NCBI RefSeq assembly: GCF_025466085.1
Contig: NZ_JANLOD010000066.1
Location: 124,001 to 188,000 of the forward strand
Length of the DNA stretch: 64,000 nucleotides
From: Pseudomonas sp. 14P_8.1_Bac3
Lineage (GTDB): Bacteria; Pseudomonadota; Gammaproteobacteria; Pseudomonadales; Pseudomonadaceae
Direction of reading: 5' to 3'
The translations under genes were made by a program, and so were the position numbers. Each line of letters starts with the position of its first letter. Positions within the stretch are counted from its first letter, which is position 1. Positions 16,334 through 25,145 of this stretch are shown here, in pieces. The notes beneath the pieces are model-generated. The model made no database searches. It was not told the origin of the DNA and saw nothing but the letters and a program-made list of their open reading frames with translations.

Positions 16334-17959
16334 ATGCTCAAACACGCGGTCATTCCGTTTTTAGTCGGCGCCAGCTTGTTAGCTAGCGCACCTTTCGCCC
16401 AAGCGGCGACTAACCTGGTGTTTTGCTCCGAAGGGAGCCCGGCCGGTTTTGATCCTGGTCAGTACACCACCGGAACCGACTTCGACGCCTCTGCAGAAAC
16501 CATGTTCAACCGCCTGACCCAGTTCGAGCGCGGCGGCACTGCCGTTGTTCCAGGTCTGGCGACCAAGTGGGACATCTCCGACGATGGCCTGACGTACACC
16601 TTCCACCTGCGTGAAGGCGTCAAGTTCCACACCACTCCGTACTTCAAGCCGACCCGCGAATTCAACGCCGACGACGTACTGTTCACCTTCAATCGCATGA
16701 TTAACAAGGATGATCCGTTCCGTAAGGCATACCCGACCGAATTCCCGTACTTCACCGACATGGCGATGGACACCAACATCACCAAGATCGATAAAGTCGA
16801 CGACCACACCGTCAAGTTCACCCTCAAAGACGTGGACGCCGCGTTCATCCAGAACATGGCCATGAGCTTCGCGTCGGTCCAGTCCGCCGAGTACGCTGCC
16901 CAGCTGCTCAAGGAAGGCAAGGCTGCCGACATCAACCAGAAGCCGGTCGGCACTGGCCCGTTCGTGTTCAAGAGCTACCAGAAAGACTCCAACATCCGCT
17001 ACACCGGGAACAAGGACTACTGGAAGCCTGAAGACGTCAAGATCGACAACCTGATCTTCGCCATCACCACCGACCCGTCGGTGCGTATCCAGAAGCTGAA
17101 GAAGGGCGAGTGCCAGATCACTCTGTTCCCGCGTCCGGCTGACCTGAAGGCACTGAAAGAAGACAAGACCCTGAAAGTGCCTGACCAGGCTGGTTTCAAC
17201 CTGGGTTACATCGCCTACAACGTGATGGACAAGGTCAAAGGCAGCAATGAACCGAACCCGTTGGCCCAGCTGAAAGTGCGTCAGGCACTGGACATGGCCG
17301 TCAACAAGCAGCAGATCATCGACTCGGTGTACCAGGGTGCCGGTCAACTGGCGGTCAACGCCATGCCGCCGACCCAATGGTCGTATGACACCACCATCAA
17401 GGACGCGAAGTACGACCCTGAGAAAGCCAAAGAGCTGCTCAAGGAAGCCGGCGTCAAGGATGGCACCGAAATCGTTCTGTGGGCGATGCCGGTGCAACGT
17501 CCGTACAACCCGAACGCCAAGCTGATGGCTGAAATGCTGCAGTCCGACTGGAAGAAAATCGGCCTGAACGTGAAGATCGTCAGCTACGAATGGGGCGAGT
17601 ACATCAAGCGCTCCAAAGGCGGCGAGAACCAGGCCATGATCATTGGCTGGAGCGGTGACAATGGTGATCCGGATAACTGGCTCAACGTGTTGTTCGGCTG
17701 CGACTCGCTGAGCGGCAACAACTTCTCCAAATGGTGCGACAAGAAGTTCGACGGCCTCGTGAAAGAAGCCAAGCGCACCACCGACCAGGGCAAGCGCACC
17801 GAACTGTACAAACAGGCGCAACACGTCCTCAAAGACGCGGTTCCATACACACCTATCGCTCACTCGACGGTGTTCCAACCCATGCGCGATGAAGTGCAGG
17901 ACTTCAAGATCAGCCCATTTGGCTTGAACTCCTTCTACGGCGTCAGCGTCAGCAAGTAA
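16334..17959 (+). CDS. dppA2: Dipeptide ABC transporter substrate-binding protein DppA2
   Basis: The start at 16334 (MLKHAVIPFL) has GAGG five bases before it. An ATG eight codons earlier is possible. The 541-residue protein has a signal peptide ending at about FAQAAT and is a close paralogue of DppA1, DppA3 and DppA4, with the same FCSEGSPAGFDPGQYTTGT, NQKPVGTGPFVFKSY and GWSGDNGDPDNWL landmarks. A small insertion near residue 305 (NVMDKVKGSNEPNPLAQL) sets it apart. The gene ends at a strong intrinsic terminator, so it forms a unit separate from dppA3. Codon choice looks strongly biased, suggesting high expression. Confidence 0.92.
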   Translation: MLKHAVIPFLVGASLLASAPFAQAATNLVFCSEGSPAGFDPGQYTTGTDFDASAETMFNRLTQFERGGTAVVPGLATKWDISDDGLTYTFHLREGVKFHTTPYFKPTREFNADDVLFTFNRMINKDDPFRKAYPTEFPYFTDMAMDTNITKIDKVDDHTVKFTLKDVDAAFIQNMAMSFASVQSAEYAAQLLKEGKAADINQKPVGTGPFVFKSYQKDSNIRYTGNKDYWKPEDVKIDNLIFAITTDPSVRIQKLKKGECQITLFPRPADLKALKEDKTLKVPDQAGFNLGYIAYNVMDKVKGSNEPNPLAQLKVRQALDMAVNKQQIIDSVYQGAGQLAVNAMPPTQWSYDTTIKDAKYDPEKAKELLKEAGVKDGTEIVLWAMPVQRPYNPNAKLMAEMLQSDWKKIGLNVKIVSYEWGEYIKRSKGGENQAMIIGWSGDNGDPDNWLNVLFGCDSLSGNNFSKWCDKKFDGLVKEAKRTTDQGKRTELYKQAQHVLKDAVPYTPIAHSTVFQPMRDEVQDFKISPFGLNSFYGVSVSK

Positions 17960-17965
17960 GAATTA

Positions 17966-18002
17966 GCAACGGCGACGTTTTTGACGTCGCCGTTGCTTTT
18001 TT
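17966..18002 (+). terminator. Intrinsic terminator after dppA2
   Basis: A perfect 13-base-pair stem, GCAACGGCGACGT and ACGTCGCCGTTGC, with a five-base loop, followed directly by six T residues and starting seven bases past the stop. Confidence 0.92.
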
Positions 18003-18265
18003 CTGCCGAGAAGTTAGGAAAAAACCTACATCCATTTCCGCCGAGTATTACGACGGCGGCGTCGGACGCGTTGAACTTTCCTACGAGTCTTTAGGACTTT
18101 ACGCATTTACTGCCAGACCCACGGCTCATACCGTCGGGATCCGACCAGTTTATGTGTGGGCCCTCGGTTTTGCTGCACGCCATGGTTTGAATCAGCGAGC
18201 CCCTGCGTCCGAACACACGACGCTGGCTCATTGAAAATACTTCGAGAAAGAGAAAAGGGAGCGTC

Positions 18266-19867
18266 ATGCGCCATACCTTGGTTTTATCCGCATTGCTGGG
18301 CACCGGCCTGCTGGCCGCCACTTCCATCAGCCAGGCCGCCGCCAACAGCCTGGTGTTCTGCTCCGAAGGCAGCCCGGCTGGCTTCGACACCGCGCAGTAC
18401 ACGACCGCGACCGATAACGACGCCGCCGAGCCGTTGTACAACCGCCTGGCAGAGTTCGAAAAAGGCGCCACCAACGTCGTACCGGGCCTGGCAACCCGTT
18501 GGGATATTTCCGAAGACGGCCTCACGTACACCTTTCACCTGCGCCAAGGGGTGAAATTTCACACGACGAAGTACTTCACGCCGACCCGTGATTTCAATGC
18601 CGACGACGTGCTGTTCACCTTCAATCGCATGCTCGATCCGCAACAACCTTTCCGTAAGGCTTACCCGACCGAATTCCCGTATTTCAACGGGATGAGCCTG
18701 AACAAGAACATCGCCAAGGTCGAGAAGACCGGGCCGCTGACCGTGGTCATGACGCTCAACAGCGTGGACGCCGCGTTCATCCAGAACATCGCCATGAGCT
18801 TCGCCGCCATCCTGTCCGCCGAATACGCCGACAAGTTGCTGGCCGAGGGCAAGCCAAGCGACATCAACCAGAAACCGATCGGCACCGGGCCGTTTGTGTT
18901 CAAGAGCTACCAGAAAGATTCCAACATCCGTTACAGCGGCAACAAGCAGTACTGGGACCCGAGCCGGGTCAAGCTCGACAACCTGATCTTCGCCATCAAC
19001 ACCGACGCCTCGGTGCGGGTGCAGAAACTCAAGGCCAACGAATGCCAGATCACCCTGCACCCCCGTCCTGCCGACGTCGATGCGCTGAAGAATGACCCGA
19101 AACTCAAGCTCATTGAGAAACCGGGTTTCAACCTCGGCTACATCGCCTACAACGTGCGCCATAAACCGTTCGACCAGCTAGAAGTGCGCCAGGCGCTGGA
19201 CATGGCGGTGAACAAGCAAGGCATTCTCAACGCGGTCTACCAGGGCGCCGGGCAATTGGCGCAAAACGCCATGCCGCCGACCCAATGGTCCTACGACGAA
19301 ACCATCAAGGACGCCGCCTACAACCCGGAAAAAGCCAAGGCATTGCTCAAGGCTGCCGGGGTCAAGGAAGGCACTGAGATCACGTTGTGGGCAATGCCGG
19401 TTCAACGTCCTTACAACCCCAACGCCAAGTTGATGGCCGAGATGCTCCAGGCGGACTGGGCAAAGATCGGGCTCAAAGTGAAAATCGTCAGCTATGAATG
19501 GGGCGAGTACATCAAGCGCACCAAGAATGGCGAGCACGACATCAGCCTGATTGGCTGGACCGGTGACAACGGCGATCCGGACAACTGGCTCGGCACGCTT
19601 TACAGCTGCGATGCCATTGGCGGCAACAACTATTCCCAATGGTGTGATCCGGCTTACGACAAGCTGATCAAGCAGGCCAAGATCGTCACCGATCGTGACC
19701 AGCGCACCGTTCTTTACAAACAGGCCCAGCAGTTGCTCAAGCAGCAAGTGCCGATCACGCCTGTCGCCCACTCGACGGTCAACCAGCCGTTGAGCGCCAA
19801 AGTCGAAGGATTCAAGGTGAGTCCATTCGGCCGCAACGTGTTCTCGGGTGTCAGCATCGATAAATAA
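18266..19867 (+). CDS. dppA3: Dipeptide ABC transporter substrate-binding protein DppA3
   Basis: A 533-residue paralogue of DppA2, with a signal peptide (MRHTLVLSALLGTGLLAATS, cleaved after SQAAA). Landmarks are FCSEGSPAGFDTAQYTTAT, NQKPIGTGPFVFKSYQ and GWTGDNGDPDNWLGT. AAGGGAG lies just before the start. The 263-base gap before it is where P. aeruginosa carries mdpA (a metallopeptidase) and psdR (the repressor of the cluster), as I recall; here there is no room for either. It is followed by the porin gene after 173 bases containing a hairpin and a 12-base palindrome. Confidence 0.92.
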   Translation: MRHTLVLSALLGTGLLAATSISQAAANSLVFCSEGSPAGFDTAQYTTATDNDAAEPLYNRLAEFEKGATNVVPGLATRWDISEDGLTYTFHLRQGVKFHTTKYFTPTRDFNADDVLFTFNRMLDPQQPFRKAYPTEFPYFNGMSLNKNIAKVEKTGPLTVVMTLNSVDAAFIQNIAMSFAAILSAEYADKLLAEGKPSDINQKPIGTGPFVFKSYQKDSNIRYSGNKQYWDPSRVKLDNLIFAINTDASVRVQKLKANECQITLHPRPADVDALKNDPKLKLIEKPGFNLGYIAYNVRHKPFDQLEVRQALDMAVNKQGILNAVYQGAGQLAQNAMPPTQWSYDETIKDAAYNPEKAKALLKAAGVKEGTEITLWAMPVQRPYNPNAKLMAEMLQADWAKIGLKVKIVSYEWGEYIKRTKNGEHDISLIGWTGDNGDPDNWLGTLYSCDAIGGNNYSQWCDPAYDKLIKQAKIVTDRDQRTVLYKQAQQLLKQQVPITPVAHSTVNQPLSAKVEGFKVSPFGRNVFSGVSIDK

Positions 19868-19884
19868 CAAACCGTGTAGCTAAA

Positions 19885-19919
19885 ACGCTTGGGGGTGCAC
19901 TGCACCCTCACGCAAGCGT
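19885..19919 (+). other. Composite hairpin between dppA3 and the porin gene
   Basis: An outer stem, ACGCTTG and CAAGCGT, encloses GGGTGCA-C-TGCACCC. No T-run follows, so read-through into the porin gene is possible. Confidence 0.5.
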
Positions 19920-19948
19920 ATTGCCGTAAATCGCCTTATGGGCAACTA

Positions 19949-19960
19949 GCAAACGTTTGC
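19949..19960. promoter_or_regulatory. Perfect palindrome GCAAACGTTTGC upstream of the porin gene
   Basis: A 12-base perfect palindrome about 80 bases before the porin start. The central AAACGTTT is typical of LacI-family operators. A related half site, GCAAACGG, occurs upstream of dppA2 at about 16153. The regulator is unknown. Confidence 0.35.
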
Positions 19961-20040
19961 CTTGCGTGAATGAGTTCCAACAAATAGCCGGACCACCAAA
20001 AAAACCGGCATTAAAAAAAAGAAAGTAAGGAGCTTCACCC

Positions 20041-21438
20041 ATGAAACTGAGCAGCACCGCGATATTGGCCCTGGCCATCAGCAGCATCACCGCCACGGCT
20101 TACGCGGAAACCCAGAGCCAGGCGTTCACCCCGGTCACCGTGAAAGACAAGAGTGCACAGAGCGAAGCGACCGGCTTCATCGACGGCCAGTCCCTGAGCG
20201 GCACGACCCGCAACTGGTACTCCAACGAAGACAAACAGCGTGACGGTGTCTACGAGTACGAACGCCACGGCCAGACACTGGAAGGTTCGCGCCGTATCAA
20301 CTGGGTTCAGGGCACCATCCTCAACTACAGTTCGGGCTTCACCCAAGGCACCGTGGGTTTCAGCACCGAAGTGGCGGCGTACAACGCGATTGCGCTGGAC
20401 CGTAGCCGCGAAGACATCAAGGGTGGCTCCAACCGCACCCTGGCCCACTCCAACGGCGACGCGGTCGACCAGTGGAGCAAACTCGGCCTGGCCAACGTCA
20501 AGGCACGCTTCTCCAACAGCACCCTGACCGTCGGTCGCCAGAGCTACAGCAGCCCGCAAGTGGACACCATCGGCAACCGTGCGCTGCCATCGAGCTTCCA
20601 GGGCGCCAGCCTGAAAATTGGCGAGCTGGACAACCTGGCTTTCGATTTCGCGACCTTTGACCGCGTGTCCCCGCGTATGGAGCAGAGCCAGCAGAAATTC
20701 CGTTCCGAATACGGCAACCGCAGCGTGGAGTCCGACCACATCTACACTGGCGGCATCACCTACAACCCGTTGGCCAGCCTGACCACCAGCCTCTGGGCGA
20801 CCCAGGCCAAGGACTTCTGGAACCAGTACTACTTCGGCGCCAGCCACGTGCTGGGTGACAGCCAGGTGCTGAGCCTGACCACCGGCCTGAACTACTACAA
20901 AACCCAGGACGAAGGTAAAAAGCTGCTCGGCGACATCGACAACGACACCTACTCGCTGTCGTTCGGCCTGACTCACCAGGCCCACAGCCTGACCTTCTCG
21001 TATCAGGAAGTGAACGGTAACGAGTACTTCGACTACCTGCACGAAACCAACGGCATCTACCTGGCCAACTCCCTGCTGTCGGACTTCAACGGCCCGAACG
21101 AAAAATCGTTCCAGATCGCCTACGGCCTGAACATGGCTGAATACGGCGTGCCAGGCCTGAAATTCAACCTCTACCAGGCGCGCGGCTGGGGCATCGACGG
21201 CACTCACTACAACGGCAATGGCGGCGTAGAAGGCAAAGGCTACGATGGCATTCAGAGCCAGGACGGTGAACACCATTACGAATACGGCATCGGTGCCTCC
21301 TACGCGGTACAAAGCGGCCCGCTGAAAGCCACTGCCATCCGCGCCACCTACACCACCCACCGCGCCAGTGAGCAACAATCCGATGGCAGCATCAACGAGT
21401 TCCGCCTCGTGACCACCATCCCGTTCAACATTTTGTAA
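20041..21438 (+). CDS. opdP: OprD-family outer-membrane porin (dipeptide porin OpdP type)
   Basis: A 465-residue protein with a signal peptide ending at AYAE and the OprD-family barrel: repeated amphipathic strands, GFIDGQSLSGTTRNWYSNED near the start, SRRINWVQGTILNYSSGFTQG, the VGRQSYSSPQVDTIGNRALPSSFQG region typical of OprD proteins, and a C-terminal strand ending in FNIL. Its place between two peptide-binding genes points to dipeptide passage across the outer membrane, like OpdP of P. aeruginosa. AAGGAG lies before the start, and AAAAAGAA (20016-20023) next to it fits a Crc/Hfq catabolite-repression target. A terminator follows. Confidence 0.9.
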   Translation: MKLSSTAILALAISSITATAYAETQSQAFTPVTVKDKSAQSEATGFIDGQSLSGTTRNWYSNEDKQRDGVYEYERHGQTLEGSRRINWVQGTILNYSSGFTQGTVGFSTEVAAYNAIALDRSREDIKGGSNRTLAHSNGDAVDQWSKLGLANVKARFSNSTLTVGRQSYSSPQVDTIGNRALPSSFQGASLKIGELDNLAFDFATFDRVSPRMEQSQQKFRSEYGNRSVESDHIYTGGITYNPLASLTTSLWATQAKDFWNQYYFGASHVLGDSQVLSLTTGLNYYKTQDEGKKLLGDIDNDTYSLSFGLTHQAHSLTFSYQEVNGNEYFDYLHETNGIYLANSLLSDFNGPNEKSFQIAYGLNMAEYGVPGLKFNLYQARGWGIDGTHYNGNGGVEGKGYDGIQSQDGEHHYEYGIGASYAVQSGPLKATAIRATYTTHRASEQQSDGSINEFRLVTTIPFNIL

Positions 21439-21446
21439 TGCACCCG

Positions 21447-21488
21447 GCCGAACGGCTGATTCAGCGATGAATCGGCCGTTCGGCTTTT
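21447..21488 (+). terminator. Intrinsic terminator after opdP
   Basis: A 16-base-pair stem (arms beginning GCCGAACGGCTGATTC, one G-T pair) with a six-base loop, followed by TTTT. It should reduce transcription into dppA4. Confidence 0.88.
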
Positions 21489-21519
21489 GTCCTCTTAACA
21501 GATTGCAGAGGGTTCTTTG

Positions 21520-23115
21520 ATGAAAATGCTTCCCCTACGTGCGGCCATCGCGGCCGCGCTGCTGAGTGTCGCTGTTGGCGTCTCGGCCAAACCGCTGGTG
21601 GTCTGCACCGAAGCCAGTCCGGAAGGCTTTGACACGGCGTTGTATACGACTGCAGTCACCGCCGATGCCGCGGCTGAAACCATTTTCAACCGTCTGGCCG
21701 ACTTCCAGCCCGGCACCACCGAGGTGATTCCCGCCCTGGCCGAGTCCTGGGACATCAGTGAAGACGGCCTGACCTACACGTTCCACCTGCGCAAAGGCGT
21801 CAAGTTCCACACCACCGAATACTTCAAGCCGACCCGCGACATGAACGCCGACGACGTGGTCTGGAGCTTCCAGCGCCAGCTGGACCCGAATCACCCGTGG
21901 CACAAACAGTCGAGCGTGGGCTTCCCGTACTTTGAAAGCATGGGCTTCAAGGAACTGCTGAAAAACGTCGAGAAGGTCGATGACAACACGGTCAGGTTCA
22001 CCCTGACCCGCCGCGAAGCGCCGTTCCTGGCCGACATCGCCATGGCGTTCTCCTCGATCTATTCCGCCGAGTACGCCGACCAGTTGCTCAAGGCGAACCA
22101 AACCGGCGACCTCAACAACAAACCGGTCGGCACCGGGCCGTTCGTGTTCCAGCGCTACAACAAGGACGCCCAGGTTCGCTTCAAGGCCAACCCGGACTAC
22201 TTCCGTGGCAAGCCACCGGCGGATGCACTGATCCTGGCCATCGCCACCGACAACAACGTGCGCCTGCAAAAGCTCAAGGCCAACGAGTGCCAGGTCGCGC
22301 TGTATCCGAAGCCGGATGACATCCCGAGCATCAAGAAAGACAGCAACCTGAAGGTCGATGAACTCAACGCGATGACCGTTGCCTACATCGCCATGAACAC
22401 TTCGCACAAATACCTCAGCGACGTGCGCGTGCGCAAAGCCATCGACCTCGCGTTCGACAAGGAAGCGGCCGTCAACGCGCTGTTTGGCAAGGGCAACGCG
22501 ACCGTGGCGGTCAACCCGTATCCGGACACCCTGCTAGGCTACAACCATGCCCTGAAGAATCCGGCCCTCAACCTGGACAAGGCCCGTGCCCTGCTCAAGG
22601 AAGCCGGCGTACCGGAAGGCACCACCTTCACCCTGTTCACCCGCAACGGTGGCGGTCCGACCAACCCCAACCCGATGCTGGGCGCACAGATGATGCAGGC
22701 TGACCTGGCCAAGGTCGGGATCAAGATCGACATTCGCGTGATGGAATGGGGCGAAATGCTCAAACGCGCCAAGAACGGCGAGCACGACCTGGTGTCTGCC
22801 GGATGGGCGGGCGATAACGGCGACCCGGATAACTTCCTCACGCCTCTTCTGAGTTGCGAGGCGGCCAAAAACGGCGAAAACTACGCCCGCTGGTGTAACG
22901 ACAAGTTTCAAGCATTGCTCGACCAGGCCCGGGAAAAAACCGATCCGGCCGAGCGTGCAGCCTTGTATGAACAGGCCCAGGTTCTTTTTAACCAGGATCA
23001 GCCATGGATCAGCATCGCACACACTAGAATGTTCACGGCAATGCGCAACAACGTAGAGGGTTATCACATTAGCCCCCTGACCACGAATAACTTCGCCACC
23101 ACCCAGGTGAAGTAA
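21520..23115 (+). CDS. dppA4: Dipeptide ABC transporter substrate-binding protein DppA4
   Basis: The ATG at 21520 is preferred over a TTG one codon earlier because AGAGGG is well spaced. The 531-residue protein has a signal peptide ending at VGVSAKP. It is a family 5 binding protein like its three paralogues but is more diverged: VCTEASPEGFDTALYTTAV, NNKPVGTGPFVFQRYNKD and GWAGDNGDPDNFLTPLLSC. It lies immediately before dppBCDF with the same orientation and a 74-base gap, so it is probably the binding protein cotranscribed with the permease. The divergence suggests a different peptide preference. Confidence 0.92.
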   Translation: MKMLPLRAAIAAALLSVAVGVSAKPLVVCTEASPEGFDTALYTTAVTADAAAETIFNRLADFQPGTTEVIPALAESWDISEDGLTYTFHLRKGVKFHTTEYFKPTRDMNADDVVWSFQRQLDPNHPWHKQSSVGFPYFESMGFKELLKNVEKVDDNTVRFTLTRREAPFLADIAMAFSSIYSAEYADQLLKANQTGDLNNKPVGTGPFVFQRYNKDAQVRFKANPDYFRGKPPADALILAIATDNNVRLQKLKANECQVALYPKPDDIPSIKKDSNLKVDELNAMTVAYIAMNTSHKYLSDVRVRKAIDLAFDKEAAVNALFGKGNATVAVNPYPDTLLGYNHALKNPALNLDKARALLKEAGVPEGTTFTLFTRNGGGPTNPNPMLGAQMMQADLAKVGIKIDIRVMEWGEMLKRAKNGEHDLVSAGWAGDNGDPDNFLTPLLSCEAAKNGENYARWCNDKFQALLDQAREKTDPAERAALYEQAQVLFNQDQPWISIAHTRMFTAMRNNVEGYHISPLTTNNFATTQVK

Positions 23116-23189
23116 ATAAGAAAACTCCCGGTGTCCTTGACCCCAGGGACACCAGGCACGCCTAACCGGCTGATGAGGTACACCACACG

Positions 23190-24200
23190 ATGTTTAGTTT
23201 TATTGCCCGCCGACTGGGGTTACTGATCCCCACGTTCTTCGGCATCACGTTGCTGACTTTCGCGTTGATTCGCATGATCCCTGGCGATCCGGTGGAAGTC
23301 ATGATGGGAGAACGTCGGGTGGATCCCGAAATGCATGCACAGGCAATGGAACGCCTTGGTTTGAACAAACCGTTGTACGCCCAGTACCTGGATTACATCG
23401 GCAAACTGGCCCACGGCGACCTGGGGGAATCCCTGCGTACCCGTGAAAGCGTATGGACCGAGTTCACCTCCCTGTTTCCGGCAACCCTGGAACTGTCCAT
23501 GGCCGCCCTGTTGTTCGCCGGCATCCTGGGCCTGCTGGCCGGGGTGATCGCGGCACTCAAGCGAGGATCCCTGTTCGACCATGGGGTGATGGGCATCTCC
23601 CTCGCGGGGTATTCGATGCCGATCTTCTGGTGGGGCCTGATCCTGATCATGTTCTTCTCGGTGTCCCTGGGCTGGACGCCGGTGTCCGGGCGGATCGACC
23701 TGCTCTATGACATCGAGCCGCGCACCGGCTTCATGTTGATCGACACGCTACTGGCCGATGACGTCGGGGCGTTCTTCGATGCGCTGCATCACCTGATCCT
23801 GCCGGCCATCGTGCTCGGCACCATCCCATTGGCGGTGATCGCGCGGATGACCCGCTCTTCGATGCTCGAAGTGCTGCGCGAAGACTACATCCGTACTGCC
23901 CGCGCCAAAGGCCTGTCGCCGTCGCGCGTGGTGTTCGTGCACGGCCTGCGCAACGCGCTGATCCCGGTGCTGACGGTGGTCGGCCTGCAAGTCGGCACGT
24001 TGCTGGCCGGTGCGGTCCTGACCGAAACCATCTTCTCCTGGCCCGGCATCGGCAAATGGCTGATCGAAGCCATTGGCGCACGGGACTATCCCGTGGTGCA
24101 GAACGGCATCCTGTTAATCGCCTGCCTGGTGATTCTGGTCAACTTCGTGGTGGACATCCTCTACGGCTTTGCCAACCCACGCATCCGTCATCAGCGCTGA
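23190..24200 (+). CDS. dppB: Dipeptide ABC transporter permease DppB
   Basis: A 336-residue inner-membrane permease with six hydrophobic segments. The N-terminus is FIARRLGLLIPTFFGITLLTF. The cytoplasmic coupling loop carries EVLREDYIRTARAKGLSPSR, the EAA-type motif that contacts the ATPases, followed by HGLRNALIPVLTVVGLQVG. The length is that of DppB. It should pair with DppC and is the first of four tightly packed genes dppB-C-D-F. Confidence 0.94.
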   Translation: MFSFIARRLGLLIPTFFGITLLTFALIRMIPGDPVEVMMGERRVDPEMHAQAMERLGLNKPLYAQYLDYIGKLAHGDLGESLRTRESVWTEFTSLFPATLELSMAALLFAGILGLLAGVIAALKRGSLFDHGVMGISLAGYSMPIFWWGLILIMFFSVSLGWTPVSGRIDLLYDIEPRTGFMLIDTLLADDVGAFFDALHHLILPAIVLGTIPLAVIARMTRSSMLEVLREDYIRTARAKGLSPSRVVFVHGLRNALIPVLTVVGLQVGTLLAGAVLTETIFSWPGIGKWLIEAIGARDYPVVQNGILLIACLVILVNFVVDILYGFANPRIRHQR

Positions 24201-24211
24201 GATCACTATTC

Positions 24212-25135
24212 ATGAGCACTCCAACTTCCTCAGTAGCCACCGCCGCGTCGGCGGATCAAAGCCTGCTGTACCCGTCGCCGTACAAAGAATTCTGGCACGC
24301 CTTCTCGCGCAACAAAGGCGCCGTTGCCGGCCTGATGTTCATGTTGCTGGTGATCTTCTGCGCGATCTTCGCGCCGTGGGTCGCCCCGCATAACCCGAGC
24401 GAGCAATACCGCGACTTCCTGCTGACCCCGCCCGCGTGGCTGGAAGGCGGGCAGATGCAGTTCCTGCTCGGCACCGATGAACTGGGCCGCGACCTGCTCT
24501 CGCGCCTGATCCAGGGTTCGCGCCTGTCCTTGCTGATCGGCCTGTCGTCGGTAGTGATGTCGCTGATTCCGGGGATCCTGCTGGGTCTGTTCGCCGGGTT
24601 CTTCCCGCGCGTACTCGGCCCGACCATCATGCGTCTGATGGACATCATGCTGGCCCTGCCGTCGCTGCTGCTGGCCGTGGCGATTGTCGCCATCCTCGGC
24701 CCTGGCCTGATCAACACCGTGATCGCGATCGCCGTGGTGTCCCTGCCGTCCTATGTTCGTCTGACCCGCGCCGCGGTGATGGGCGAGCTGAACCGCGACT
24801 ACGTGACCGCCGCGCGCCTGGCCGGTGCCACCCTGCCGCGCCTGATGTTCATCACCGTGCTGCCGAACTGCATGGCGCCGCTGATCGTGCAGGCCACCCT
24901 GAGCTTCTCCTCGGCCATTCTCGATGCCGCGGCACTGGGCTTCCTCGGCCTTGGCGTACAACCGCCGACGCCTGAGTGGGGCACCATGCTGGCTTCGGCT
25001 CGCGACTACATCGAACGCGCCTGGTGGGTCGTCAGTCTGCCTGGTTTGACCATTTTGCTCAGCGTGCTGGCAATCAACTTGATGGGCGACGGCCTGCGCG
25101 ATGCGCTGGACCCGAAACTCAAGAACGCCGCCTGA
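24212..25135 (+). CDS. dppC: Dipeptide ABC transporter permease DppC
   Basis: The start at 24212 (MSTPTSSVATA) lies 11 bases after the dppB stop; the longer frame overlaps dppB and is rejected. The 307-residue protein has an N-terminal cytoplasmic tail and six membrane segments. It has the DppC signature WHAFSRNKGAVAGLMF, LLGTDELGRDLLSRLIQGSR and the coupling loop MGELNRDYVTAARLAGATLPR. It forms the heterodimeric membrane channel with DppB. Confidence 0.94.
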   Translation: MSTPTSSVATAASADQSLLYPSPYKEFWHAFSRNKGAVAGLMFMLLVIFCAIFAPWVAPHNPSEQYRDFLLTPPAWLEGGQMQFLLGTDELGRDLLSRLIQGSRLSLLIGLSSVVMSLIPGILLGLFAGFFPRVLGPTIMRLMDIMLALPSLLLAVAIVAILGPGLINTVIAIAVVSLPSYVRLTRAAVMGELNRDYVTAARLAGATLPRLMFITVLPNCMAPLIVQATLSFSSAILDAAALGFLGLGVQPPTPEWGTMLASARDYIERAWWVVSLPGLTILLSVLAINLMGDGLRDALDPKLKNAA

Positions 25136-25145
25136 GGAGATTCAA

